Positions 54,801 to 63,217 of a DNA stretch of 64,000 nt are shown here, piece after piece. The first letter of the stretch is position 1. Each line of letters starts with the position of its first letter. The position numbers and the translations under genes are program-made. Origin of the DNA: Bacteroides finegoldii DSM 17565 (GTDB lineage: Bacteria; Bacteroidota; Bacteroidia; Bacteroidales; Bacteroidaceae); assembly GCF_000156195.1 (NCBI RefSeq), contig NZ_GG688330.1, forward strand, positions 48,167-112,166, given 5' to 3'. The notes beneath the pieces were generated by a model that worked only from the letters and a program-made list of their open reading frames with translations, had not been told where the DNA came from and searched no databases.

Positions 54801-55861
54801 TCTTCCACAATACAGCTGACGACTTTGTCATTCAGGGAATTGAAATAAGGAGAATATTCTAACGTTTTAAATGTCGGGGCAAACGGGTGGTAATAATTGA
54901 TTCCATCATAGTAGGTTCCTACCCATATTCCTCCCTGATTGTCTATAAAGAGAGAACGGATAGAACTATGAGACAAGCGTTTTTCAAATATTTCGTGCTC
55001 CGGATCAAAACTGAACAATGCTTCGGTGGTACCAATCCATATTTGTCCGTCTGTATACTGTTTCAGTACCCGCACTGTATTGGCGGGAGAGAACGTATCA
55101 CTTTTATCTATCTGATATTTTTTCAATATTTGCCATTTATTGTTGAAACGATAGATTTCTTTCTTTTGGGTACCTACCCAGTAGTCTTTGGTCTTAGTGT
55201 TATAGATGATACTGGCAATTGGCGTATCGAGTAGTTCAGGGAGTATTTTTTTTGTTTTCTTCGTATGGATTGAATATAGATATGCACCTTGAGAAGTACC
55301 CAATAATAGTTCGTCTTTTATTCTACAAATAGTGTTGATAGTTAGATGTTTAAGTGTTGGATCTATATGTAGTTTCTTGTCTCCTTTTTGGAAAGAAACA
55401 AGTCCGATGTTTGTTGCGAGGAATAAGATACCCTTATCGGAGGCATCCTCTATTGCTAATACTTGAAAAGGGGTATTAGGTAAGAGGTAATTGGTGAAAT
55501 TATCCGTTTCCGGGTTATAACGTGATAAGCCGACCAGCGTACCGAACCACGATACACCGTCCGAATCGGTGCAAAGTGATATAATCTGGTTATTTGCAAT
55601 AGAAAGGCTGTCATTGGAAGTGTGATAGTAGGTGGTGAACGTATAGCCGTCATAACGGTTCAGACCATCTGTCGTACCAATCCATATTTTGTTGTTTGCA
55701 TCCTGCATCATTCCCCATACAGTGTTTTGAGACAATCCTTCATTTACGGAAAGTTTTCTGAAGTTTATGTGATCAGTGGATGCAGCCCTGATATTAGAAC
55801 TAAAGAATAATATGAGTGATAAGCAAATAATTTTGTGACCGGTTAATAATAGTGTTTTCAT
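51830..55861 (-). CDS. Hybrid two-component system regulator (HTCS) of the GAG locus
   Basis: 1343 residues from the ATG at 55861; an ATG at 55933 would place 24 odd residues before the signal segment. Order: signal segment; two seven-bladed propellers of Reg_prop repeats (about 30-680, e.g. DANNKIWIGTTDGLNRYDG); Y_Y_Y domain (about 700-765); one membrane helix; HisKA with H in MSHELRTPLSLI; HATPase (DSGKGIP, GTGIGLSLVK); receiver with the phospho-aspartate in VLSDVMMPEMDG; AraC-type HTH at the C-terminus. All four signalling modules are intact in one chain. It should sense a periplasmic GAG product and activate the divergent promoters at 35583-36191. Confidence 0.96.
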   Translation of the reverse strand: MKTLLLTGHKIICLSLILFFSSNIRAASTDHINFRKLSVNEGLSQNTVWGMMQDANNKIWIGTTDGLNRYDGYTFTTYYHTSNDSLSIANNQIISLCTDSDGVSWFGTLVGLSRYNPETDNFTNYLLPNTPFQVLAIEDASDKGILFLATNIGLVSFQKGDKKLHIDPTLKHLTINTICRIKDELLLGTSQGAYLYSIHTKKTKKILPELLDTPIASIIYNTKTKDYWVGTQKKEIYRFNNKWQILKKYQIDKSDTFSPANTVRVLKQYTDGQIWIGTTEALFSFDPEHEIFEKRLSHSSIRSLFIDNQGGIWVGTYYDGINYYHPFAPTFKTLEYSPYFNSLNDKVVSCIVEEPSTKNLWIGTNDGGVNYYNRQKQTFSYYRATKQGNGLRSNNIKAISLDKSGNIYVGTHSGGLSYIHTKTGKIENFSIPQMEAEDNSCYSLLDDGENFHVGSMVGLLLFNKTTKEFRKHPLAESNPELSGILIRALYRDSSGKIWIATEKGLFLYTGTPKVQHLTDNLSSDFSAHIIAYCIHEDSQKNIWVTSANGLYQYGPDIELHKHYTVKNGLINNCIYGLLEDSSRRMWLSTNKGLSCFDIDREQFHNYRQEDGLSHNEFNVYGYCKGSDGTFYFGSLNGITYFSPFKFMENPFMPQPDIVGISLMNQSVTHLQNNISQVHRGEYGRLQGIDFPFNQRQFNIRFTVSNYLSNQRNAFAYQLKGFDKEWNSTEERNVSYSNLPPGHYTFLLKACNNDGKWCEMPTEFFIHITPMWYQTWIARCIFILCGLGIIGWIMYFFIARTRMKMQLQVETLEHNKIQEINNEKVRFYMNMSHELRTPLSLIIAPLEDMMKLSRMLDKKLQRDLQYVYQNSRRLLHIIDQLLNFRKAESGALPIQVEMCNIEEWFRQIFMLFYNQAETRNIDYLFHSGIIGTQFPIDKKYIETILINLLSNAFKFTPDKGKIELELWEKEDTFGFNVKDSGKGIPQEKLNYVFERFYQVNENDKGTGIGLSLVKCLVDKHHGSISVDSKERLYTIFSVTLPKDVNTYTAEELAKQPVKSSDSSLYIDEPLSYIPAEDNQENGMDEDTNKPVILLVDDNIEMLDYLKGILQSKYQVITATNGKIALDIMKTQPVDIVLSDVMMPEMDGLQLCKLVKRNIQTSHIPVILLSAKSSLEDQTSGIDIGADDYIGKPFSTSLLKGKINNILKARERFRQYYSSTINIDTAKMTSNAMDNEFLSKVIQIIEDNISDEKFSTEDLANKLFMSRSNLYIKMNAISGEAPANFIRRIRFNKGCQMLLEGRYTVAEISNKIGFSSPSYFTNSFKKYIGMLPTEYIKKHQEKSNS

Positions 55862-56070
55862 TTTATATCCATTTGAGGTTATTAAAAATGATAGATTAAG
55901 ACTGCTTTCTGGAATGATTCCTATCACGAGCAAATTTAATAAGAATTTATCAATTAGCTTTCTTGTTATTACCCGTATCTATTTTGATTTTCTCTATTTT
56001 TATGTTGTTTGTGTCTAATATTCTTGTATAGATACTCTATATCAAGTATCAGAAGGGTAGTTTTGAAAAT

Positions 56071-56120
56071 AAAAAAGGAGAATCGGCTATAAATATATTT
56101 TAGCTGATTCTCCTTTTTTA
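56071..56120 (-). terminator. Terminator of the Na/Pi cotransporter gene
   Basis: AAAAAAGGAGAATCGGCT (56071-56088) and AGCTGATTCTCCTTTTTT (56102-56119) pair along 18 bases with one G-U, around a 13-base loop. The A and T arms allow use in both directions. Confidence 0.9.
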
Positions 56121-56138
56121 TGATTCAATTTTGCTCTA

Positions 56139-57836
56139 TTAAGAAGCTTTCTTCTCTTTTACATCACTGCTGGCTTCTACCACATTTACCACATAGTCAC
56201 CCAGTTTCTCGCATTCGGCGATAATATCCATGTAATAAACTCCCATCTGATAATCGTATTCTTTGTTGTTTACGTCCAGAATGTTCTGATTCTTCAGTTG
56301 GTTACGGTAGTTGTTAATTTCATTCTCGATGTTGAAGGACTTGTTGATATCGATGCTCTGATGTTCCGGTTTTTCTACTACCACAATCATTTGAGCAAGT
56401 GCATCGTTCGTCAGTTTCATCATGAAATGAATATGCTCATATTGTTTCTCGGTAAAATCCTGGTTGGTCTGACGTTTCCGGTTGATGGTGCGTGCCAGAT
56501 TATAACAACTGTCACCAATACTTTCGATTTCCGTCACCTCCCGCAACATGGCACGTATCTGCAATTTACTTTCTGAACTTAGGCGTCCTTCAGAAACCTG
56601 ATTCAGATAGTTGGCTATTTCAAGTTCCATGTTGTCACTGATATTCTCATATTTTTCTATCCGGCTAAACAGCTTGTTGAAATCGTCATCCTTTTCTGTG
56701 TGTAGCAAATCCTGCACCATGCCGAACATACGATGGGTACGCTCTGCAAAGAGATGGATTTCTTTACGTGCCTGAAGTATAGAGAGCTCTGCAGTGGAAA
56801 GCATACCTCCGGTGATGAAGCGCAATCGTGGTTCTTCGTCCTCTTCTTTCGGGTGTATGAGAGCGCATACGGTACGTTCAATCAATTTCACACCCCATAT
56901 CAGGATACATACGTTACAGATGTTGAAGATAGAGTGGAAAGCCGACAATTTGTAGGAGATGGCGACTTCCGGATCGCTGCTTTGGAAGAAAGTGTCTACT
57001 ACCCAGTTAACCATCTGCATGAAAGGATGGAAAATAATCAGCACCCAGATAACACCGAATACATTGAATACAAAATGTGCCAATGCTGCCCGCTTAGCCT
57101 GTGTGTTGGCTGTCAATGCGGCGAGATTGGCGGTGATGGTTGTTCCGATATTTTCACCCAATACGAGGGCAGCTCCCAATTCCAGGCTGATCCAGCCGTT
57201 GGCACACATGATTAGCGTGATTGCCATCGTAGCGGCGGAGGCCTGTACGATCATGGTCAGTATAGTACCGATGAATAAGAACAGGAGGATGGAGAAAAAT
57301 CCCATATCCGTATAGTTCTGTACAAAGGCAAGCATTTCCGGATTGGCGTTCAAGTCGGGAGCATTGGCTTTCAAGTAAGAAAGTCCCATAAATAAGAAAG
57401 AGAAACCGAAAATGAATTCACCGATGGATTTGCGGTTGCTTTTGCCTGAGAAGATAAGCGGAAGGGCAATGGCCAGAAGTGGAAGGGCGAATGCGGCCAT
57501 GTCAACCTTAAATCCGAAAATAGAAATAATCCAGGCGGTTACGGTAGTACCGATATTGGCGCCCATAATTACGCTGATGGATTCGGCAAGAGTGAGCAGT
57601 CCTGCATTAACGAAACTTACGACCATTACAGTCGTTGCTGAAGAGGACTGGATAAGGGCTGTGATTAGCACACCTGTTAAAACACCCGTTACCCGATTGG
57701 TAGTCATTGCCGTCAAGATACTTCGTAGCCTGTCACCCGCGACCTTTTGTAAGCCCTCGCTCATGATCTTCATTCCGTAAAGGAAGAGTCCTAATGAGCC
57801 TATGAGCTTTAAAAAATCATAAAAAGAATATTCCAT
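56139..57836 (-). CDS. Na/Pi cotransporter family protein with PhoU-like domain
   Basis: 565 residues. The N-terminal part (about 1-320) has two Na/Pi-cotransporter II repeats with the QSSSATTVMVVSFVNAG signature (about 63-80) and the second repeat QASAATMAITLIMCANG. The C-terminal part (about 340-560) is a PhoU-like helical bundle (IGDSCYNLARTINRK). Such proteins import phosphate with sodium, or bring in other anions. It is a single-gene unit, divergent from the nucleoside kinase with 83 bases between starts. Confidence 0.94.
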   Translation of the reverse strand: MEYSFYDFLKLIGSLGLFLYGMKIMSEGLQKVAGDRLRSILTAMTTNRVTGVLTGVLITALIQSSSATTVMVVSFVNAGLLTLAESISVIMGANIGTTVTAWIISIFGFKVDMAAFALPLLAIALPLIFSGKSNRKSIGEFIFGFSFLFMGLSYLKANAPDLNANPEMLAFVQNYTDMGFFSILLFLFIGTILTMIVQASAATMAITLIMCANGWISLELGAALVLGENIGTTITANLAALTANTQAKRAALAHFVFNVFGVIWVLIIFHPFMQMVNWVVDTFFQSSDPEVAISYKLSAFHSIFNICNVCILIWGVKLIERTVCALIHPKEEDEEPRLRFITGGMLSTAELSILQARKEIHLFAERTHRMFGMVQDLLHTEKDDDFNKLFSRIEKYENISDNMELEIANYLNQVSEGRLSSESKLQIRAMLREVTEIESIGDSCYNLARTINRKRQTNQDFTEKQYEHIHFMMKLTNDALAQMIVVVEKPEHQSIDINKSFNIENEINNYRNQLKNQNILDVNNKEYDYQMGVYYMDIIAECEKLGDYVVNVVEASSDVKEKKAS

Positions 57837-57919
57837 CTATAATATTTTTAATGGTTATTTGTTCTCAATCTGATTATAAGTATATTTAGTCCCATAATAT
57901 TCACCTTTTAACGAACTCG

Positions 57920-59593
57920 ATGAAACAGATGTTACAAATATGTTGCAAAAATAATAATATTTCTAAAGAATTCCCTATCGGGAGCTCACTTTTGGATATT
58001 TATTACGGTTTTAATCTTAATTTTCCTTACCAGGTGGTTAGCGCCAAAGTCAATAACCGATCTGAAGGGCTTAATTTCAGAGTCTATAATAATAAGGATA
58101 TAGAGTTTCTGGATGTGCGTGACCAGTCCGGTATGCGGACTTATGTCCGTTCGCTTTGCTTTGTACTGTTCAAGGCTGTCACGGAATTGTTCCCGGAAGG
58201 AAAATTGTTTGTAGAGCACCCTGTCTCAAAAGGATATTTCTGCAATTTGCGGATCGGGCGTCCTGTGGAGCTGGAAGACGTGATGCGTATCAAGCAGCGT
58301 ATGCAGGAAATTATTGCTGAGGATATTTCTTATCATCGCATTGAATGCCATACAACTGAGGCTGTGCGTATTTTCAGCGAACGGGGAATGAATGATAAGG
58401 TCAGATTGCTCGAAACTTCCGGTTCTCTCTATACCTATTATTATACGTTGGGAGATACGGTCGATTATTACTATGGTAATCTGTTGCCCAGCACCGGGTA
58501 TCTGAAACTGTTCGACATTGTGAAATATTACGATGGATTACTTCTTCGCATTCCGAGCCGTGAGAATCCGGAAGTCTTGGAAGATGTCGTGAAGCAGGAG
58601 AAGATGCTGGATGTCTTTAAGGAATATCTGAATTGGAGCTATATCATGGGGCTTAACAATGCGGGTGATTTCAATCTGGCATGTGAAGTAGGACACGCGA
58701 CGGATTTGATAAACGTTGCGGAAGCATTGCAGGAAAAGAAGATTGCTCAGATTGCCGATACCATTTTCCATCGGGGAGAAAACGGAAACCGGGTGAAACT
58801 GGTGCTGATAGCCGGACCATCTTCTTCGGGAAAGACTACTTTCAGCAAACGCCTTTCTATTCAGCTTATGACGAACGGGTTAAAGCCATATCCTATTTCT
58901 CTCGATAATTATTTTGTAGACCGTGAAGATACGCCGTTGGATGAGAACGGAAACTATGATTATGAATCGCTTTACGCGCTCGACTTGGAACTGTTTAATC
59001 GGCAGTTGCAGGCATTGCTTCGTGGAGAGGAGGTGGAACTTCCCCGTTTTAACTTCTCACTCGGAAAGAAAGAGTATAAGGGTGATAAACTGAAAATTAA
59101 AGATAATACGATATTAATCCTGGAAGGTATTCATGCCTTAAATCCCGAACTTACTCCTCATATTCCGGCAGAACGGAAGTTCAAGATTTATGTTTCTGCG
59201 TTGACGACCATTTCGTTGGACGACCACAACTGGATTCCGACAACGGACAATCGTTTGTTACGCCGTATTATCCGTGATTTCAATTATCGGGGATATTCTG
59301 CCCGTGAGACAATCTCGCGTTGGCCTAGTGTGCGTGCGGGTGAAGACAAGTGGATCTTCCCTTATCAGGAAAATGCAGATGTAATGTTTAACTCGGCACT
59401 GCTTTTCGAGTTTGCCGTGCTTCGTCTCCATGCCGAGCCTATATTGATGGGAGTACCGCGTAATTGTCCCGAATATTGCGAGGCTTATCGGTTATTGAAG
59501 TTTATCAAATATTTCGTTCCCGTACAGGATAAGGAAATTCCGCCGACTTCTTTGCTTCGCGAATTTCTTGGGGGAAGCAGCTTTAAATATTAA
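57920..59593 (+). CDS. Nucleoside kinase with ThrRS-like N-terminal domains
   Basis: 557 residues. Residues about 1-65 resemble a TGS domain, about 90-250 the second additional domain of threonyl/alanyl-tRNA synthetases (EDISYHRIECHTTEAVRIFSERG), and about 290-500 a uridine kinase-like P-loop kinase with Walker A GPSSSGKTT near residue 300 and the substrate segment SLDNYFVDRED. No tRNA synthetase catalytic core is present. Such fusions are known in Bacteroidetes and Firmicutes and are annotated as nucleoside or uridine kinases. The role of the N-terminal domains is unknown. The DNA shows no frame break. Confidence 0.9.
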   Translation: MKQMLQICCKNNNISKEFPIGSSLLDIYYGFNLNFPYQVVSAKVNNRSEGLNFRVYNNKDIEFLDVRDQSGMRTYVRSLCFVLFKAVTELFPEGKLFVEHPVSKGYFCNLRIGRPVELEDVMRIKQRMQEIIAEDISYHRIECHTTEAVRIFSERGMNDKVRLLETSGSLYTYYYTLGDTVDYYYGNLLPSTGYLKLFDIVKYYDGLLLRIPSRENPEVLEDVVKQEKMLDVFKEYLNWSYIMGLNNAGDFNLACEVGHATDLINVAEALQEKKIAQIADTIFHRGENGNRVKLVLIAGPSSSGKTTFSKRLSIQLMTNGLKPYPISLDNYFVDREDTPLDENGNYDYESLYALDLELFNRQLQALLRGEEVELPRFNFSLGKKEYKGDKLKIKDNTILILEGIHALNPELTPHIPAERKFKIYVSALTTISLDDHNWIPTTDNRLLRRIIRDFNYRGYSARETISRWPSVRAGEDKWIFPYQENADVMFNSALLFEFAVLRLHAEPILMGVPRNCPEYCEAYRLLKFIKYFVPVQDKEIPPTSLLREFLGGSSFKY

Positions 59594-59690
59594 GTGAGAA
59601 GAGGGTGTGTATAATGATATTAAACGCTAAAAGCCTAAACCTTTGATTTTATATTCTGTTATATAGATTATATGCAAAAATAGTAAGAGT

Positions 59691-60092
59691 ATGATTTTTT
59701 ATAATAATCTTTTGGCAAAATGGTTCTTAAGAAAAGGAAAGAAGCATTGTTTTATGTTGGGTGGTCTTTTTTTTACCCGATATAAATATTTGGAGATTTG
59801 GGAAGATATGGAAGTCAGAATCCATGCAAGGCAGTTCTGGGAATGCTTCTTGTTGACGTTGCTACCCGCTTTGGTCTTGTCGTTGTTCTTCTCATGGTGG
59901 TGGATGTTGCTTCCCTTTGCGACTTACCACATCTTTTATTGGTTGGAGAAGTCCTTCCGCTCTCACTCTGTCTTTGATTGGGAGGCATTGGAGAATTGTG
60001 GTGATACACTTTATCTTAGAAAAAGGAAGGCGTATGCCTGGATGAGGTGGTATGGAAAGAAAGTATTACCTTTATCCGATTGGGATGATTGA
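59691..60092 (+). CDS. Hypothetical membrane protein (133 residues)
   Basis: The frame gives MIFYNNLLAKWFLRKGKKHCF at the start, a basic amphipathic segment, and then a membrane hairpin of two helices near 50-85 (FLLTLLPALVLSLFFSWWWM and LLPFATYHIFYWLE) followed by a charged tail ending LPLSDWDD. An internal start at residue 22 is possible. I do not recognise a family. Base composition and the lack of a longer competing frame support it. It lies 97 bases after the kinase gene on the same strand, and the large inverted repeat at 60103-60192 follows. Confidence 0.7.
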   Translation: MIFYNNLLAKWFLRKGKKHCFMLGGLFFTRYKYLEIWEDMEVRIHARQFWECFLLTLLPALVLSLFFSWWWMLLPFATYHIFYWLEKSFRSHSVFDWEALENCGDTLYLRKRKAYAWMRWYGKKVLPLSDWDD

Positions 60093-60102
60093 AGTCATTT
60101 TT

Positions 60103-60192
60103 ACCACAGATTACACGGATTACACAGATTAGATTAATACATTGATTATCAATATTATTTTATTATCTGTGTTAATCCGTGTAATCTGTGGT
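60103..60192. repeat. Long inverted repeat between convergent genes
   Basis: The left arm begins ACCACAGATTACACGGATT (60103) and the right arm ends AATCCGTGTAATCTGTGGT (60192). Together with the inner ACAGAT/ATCTGT they form an arm pair of about 28 bases with a two-base mismatch, around a 35-base AT-rich loop. A related half copy is at about 61640-61660. It can form a terminator for both neighbours and belongs to a repeat class seen in many Bacteroides spacers (recalled, not checked). Confidence 0.75.
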
Positions 60193-60198
60193 GAACAA

Positions 60199-61572
60199 TT
60201 ATCGCAAAGCCTCCACTTCTTCTGGCGTTAAAGGAATCTTCTTGCCTAATCGACGGGCGCCGGTTTCGGTAATCAGATAATCTTCTTCATTGCGGATACC
60301 GCCGAAATCTTTATAAGTTTCCACTACGTCGTAGTTGATGAAATCGGTAAATTTCTTTTCCGCTTTCCACATATCGATCAATTCCGGAATAAAGTATATA
60401 CCCGGTTCTACCGTATGTACAAATCCAGGTTCCAGAGGTATGGCAAGGCGTTGTGACTTACGGCCGAACTGCGTACTTTTCGGCTGACCGTTGTAGCCTA
60501 CCCATATTTCTCCCAGATTTTCCATGTCGTGTACATCCAGCCCCATCATGTGGCCTAATCCATGCGGATAGAATAAGGCGTGCGCACCTTCGCGAACAGC
60601 GTCTTCCGCATTGCCTTTCATCAGTCCGAGAGCTTTCATTCCATCAACCATGACACGGGCGGACAATTCGTATACATCCATATAAGGAATGCCCGGTCGG
60701 AGTGCTTTAACCGATTCCAGATGCATGGCATTCTGTATCTCGTAGACTTCCCGTTGGCGGGGCGTGAATTTCTTGTCGGCAGGAATGGTAGATGACATAT
60801 CTCCTGCATATCCCGATTCAACCTCCGCACCGGCATCTATTAAAAACAGATCACCCGGTTTTACTTTATTGCCGTGATAATGGTTATGCAAAGTTTGTCC
60901 GTTGATGGTAGCGATTGTAGCGAAAGAAAGTTCGCAGTTATTTGATTCCGCTACCCGGTTCATTTCCGCCACCACTTCATATTCATACATACCCGGACGA
61001 AGTACTTTCATGGCGGTGATATGCATATCGGCAGTCACATTGCAAGCCTTTTCTATCTCTACGATTTCTTCTGCCGATTTATAGTTCCGCTGGGCTACTA
61101 CGGCGCGGATGAATGGAACGGAACCTTCCTGATGTGCAGGGGGGATACCTAGCCAATCCATCAGTTTTAGCTTATGTTCGGGACGGTAAGGAGGTAGATA
61201 ATGCACTGACTTCCCTTTTTGGACACATTTATGGAGATAGCTGACTATTTCTGCGGATGGCAGTAAGTTAGCCACGCCCACCCGTTCGCATTTTTCTTGT
61301 AGTGTAGGTTGTGACCCCATCCACACGATGGCATCAATTGATAATTCATCACCGAAAATAATTTCCTTGTTTTCGTCAATATCGATTATTGCCGAAAGTC
61401 CTGCACATGACAGTCCGAAATAATAAAGGAAAGTAGAATCCTGACGATAGCGGAAGGTGTTATCTTCGTAATTTAGTCCGCACTCGTCATTTCCTAGAAA
61501 TAACAAAACTCCGGAGCCTAATTTCTTTTTCAGCAGGGCTCTTCGCTGCATATACGTTTCTTTGGCAAACAT
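60199..61572 (-). CDS. Aminopeptidase P family protein (Xaa-Pro aminopeptidase, M24B)
   Basis: 457 residues, cytosolic. N-terminal creatinase-like domain (about 1-170), C-terminal pita-bread metallopeptidase domain with the dinuclear metal ligands: two aspartates in LIDAGAEVESGYAGDMSSTIP, histidine in YPHGLGHMMGLDVHD, and glutamates in HTVEPGIYF and IRNEEDYLIT. It removes N-terminal residues before proline. Length matches PepP (about 440-460). A promoter -7 box lies at 61599 and the gene is divergent from rpoN. Confidence 0.95.
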   Translation of the reverse strand: MFAKETYMQRRALLKKKLGSGVLLFLGNDECGLNYEDNTFRYRQDSTFLYYFGLSCAGLSAIIDIDENKEIIFGDELSIDAIVWMGSQPTLQEKCERVGVANLLPSAEIVSYLHKCVQKGKSVHYLPPYRPEHKLKLMDWLGIPPAHQEGSVPFIRAVVAQRNYKSAEEIVEIEKACNVTADMHITAMKVLRPGMYEYEVVAEMNRVAESNNCELSFATIATINGQTLHNHYHGNKVKPGDLFLIDAGAEVESGYAGDMSSTIPADKKFTPRQREVYEIQNAMHLESVKALRPGIPYMDVYELSARVMVDGMKALGLMKGNAEDAVREGAHALFYPHGLGHMMGLDVHDMENLGEIWVGYNGQPKSTQFGRKSQRLAIPLEPGFVHTVEPGIYFIPELIDMWKAEKKFTDFINYDVVETYKDFGGIRNEEDYLITETGARRLGKKIPLTPEEVEALR

Positions 61573-61598
61573 ATTGTTCTAATTTTAAGTTCGTGCAA

Positions 61599-61606
61599 CA
61601 AAGATA
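61599..61606 (-). promoter_or_regulatory. Predicted -7 box of the aminopeptidase P gene
   Basis: The minus strand reads TATCTTTG, a perfect TAnnTTTG, 27 bases before the ATG at 61572. No clear -33 element. Confidence 0.5.
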
Positions 61607-61670
61607 ACGATTTTTGTGTTATAGGATTAAAAATTATTCCTCTAATCTGTGTAATCTCTGGTTAAAAAGT

Positions 61671-61678
61671 TACTTTTG
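61671..61678 (+). promoter_or_regulatory. Predicted -7 box of rpoN
   Basis: TACTTTTG matches TAnnTTTG and is 33 bases before the rpoN ATG at 61712. It directly follows the half copy of the dispersed repeat at 61640-61660. Confidence 0.5.
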
Positions 61679-61711
61679 TAGCGAGAAACAGAGTAGAAAG
61701 CAAAAACGAAT

Positions 61712-63196
61712 ATGGCACAAGGTTCCCGTCAAATACAATCGCAGGCGCAACAGCAAATCCAAACGCTCTCGCCTCAGCAGATTCTAGTCGTGAAACTGTT
61801 GGAGCTTCCCGCAGTAGAGCTGGAAGACCGTATCCATGCTGAACTGCTTGAAAACCCGGCACTTGAGGAGGGCAAAGAAGAGAATGTCGCAGATGAATAT
61901 TCCGATGGTGACACTTCCGGGGAGGGTATGGAGAATGATGCCAACGAATACGATTCTTTGAGTGATTATCTCACCGAAGACGATATTCCCGACTACAAAC
62001 TGCAAGAGAACAACCGATCTAAAGACGAGCAGGCGGAAGATATTCCGTTCTCCGACTCTACCTCTTTTTACGAAATACTGAAGGAGCAGCTTCGTGAGCG
62101 CAATTTGACAGAACACCAGCATGAACTGGTGGAATACCTGATCGGCTCGTTGGACGATGACGGCCTGCTCCGCAAATCTTTGGAAAGTATCTGTGACGAA
62201 CTGGCTATTTATGCCGGTATAGAATCTACGGAAGAGGAGCTGGAAGAAGCACTCTGCATCTTGCAGGATTTCGATCCGGCAGGTATCGGAGCACGTGACC
62301 TTCAAGAATGTCTGTTGATACAGATCCGCCGGAAGAAGGAAGAAGGGATGAATCCTGCTCCTATATTGGATATCGAAGAACGCATCATCAGAGATTGTTA
62401 TGAAGAATTTACCCGGAAGCATTGGGAAAAGATTATAAAAAAGCTGGATGTTGATGAAGAAACATTCAATGAAGCTATCAGTGAGATTACAAAGTTGAAT
62501 CCCCGTCCGGGAGCTTCTTTGGGAGAGGCTATCGGGAGGAACCTCCAGCAGATAGTCCCCGACTTCATCGTGGAAACGTATGATGACGGTACTATCAATG
62601 TCAGCCTTAATAACCGTAATGTTCCGGAGCTTCGTATGAGCCGTGATTTTACGGAGATGGTGGAGGAACATACCAAGAATAAGGCCAACCAGTCCAAAGA
62701 GTCCAAAGAAGCGATGATGTTTCTGAAACAGAAGATGGATGCGGCACAAGGATTTATAGATGCGGTCAAACAGCGGCAGAATACGTTGATGACTACTATG
62801 CAGGCTATCATCGACCTGCAGCGTCCTTTCTTTCTCGAAGGGGACGAATCCCTGCTGAAACCGATGATTCTAAAAGATGTGGCCGAACGTACGGGACTGG
62901 ATATATCAACCATTTCCCGTGTCAGCAACAGTAAATATGCGCAGACCAATTTCGGTATTTATCCGTTGAAGTTCTTCTTCAGCGACGGATATACGACGGA
63001 AGACGGGGAAGAGATGTCTGTCCGCGAAATTCGTAAGATTTTGAAAGAATGTATCGACGGAGAAGACAAGAAGAAACCGTTGACCGATGATGAATTGGCG
63101 GACATACTGAAAGAAAAAGGCTACCCTATTGCACGTCGGACAGTGGCGAAATACCGTCAGCAGTTGAATATTCCGGTGGCAAGACTTAGAAAATAA
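61712..63196 (+). CDS. rpoN: RNA polymerase sigma-54 factor
   Basis: 494 residues. Region I is Gln/Leu-rich (about 1-50, QAQQQIQTLSPQQILVVKLLELP), region II is acidic (about 50-115), the core-binding domain is about 120-310, and the C-terminal DNA-binding part carries the RpoN box ARRTVAKYR near the end (PIARRTVAKYRQQLNIP). It directs transcription from -24/-12 promoters and needs enhancer-binding ATPases; none is in this window. Length matches the family. Confidence 0.97.
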   Translation: MAQGSRQIQSQAQQQIQTLSPQQILVVKLLELPAVELEDRIHAELLENPALEEGKEENVADEYSDGDTSGEGMENDANEYDSLSDYLTEDDIPDYKLQENNRSKDEQAEDIPFSDSTSFYEILKEQLRERNLTEHQHELVEYLIGSLDDDGLLRKSLESICDELAIYAGIESTEEELEEALCILQDFDPAGIGARDLQECLLIQIRRKKEEGMNPAPILDIEERIIRDCYEEFTRKHWEKIIKKLDVDEETFNEAISEITKLNPRPGASLGEAIGRNLQQIVPDFIVETYDDGTINVSLNNRNVPELRMSRDFTEMVEEHTKNKANQSKESKEAMMFLKQKMDAAQGFIDAVKQRQNTLMTTMQAIIDLQRPFFLEGDESLLKPMILKDVAERTGLDISTISRVSNSKYAQTNFGIYPLKFFFSDGYTTEDGEEMSVREIRKILKECIDGEDKKKPLTDDELADILKEKGYPIARRTVAKYRQQLNIPVARLRK

Positions 63197-63217
63197 TTGA
63201 TTAATAGATAATTGATA

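Noticed and set aside
57986..58219. Minus-strand small protein upstream of the Na/Pi gene
   Set aside because: It lies inside the kinase coding region and shows no family features.
61784..62749. 321-codon minus-strand open frame inside rpoN
   Set aside because: It is opposite a conserved sigma factor, with no family features.
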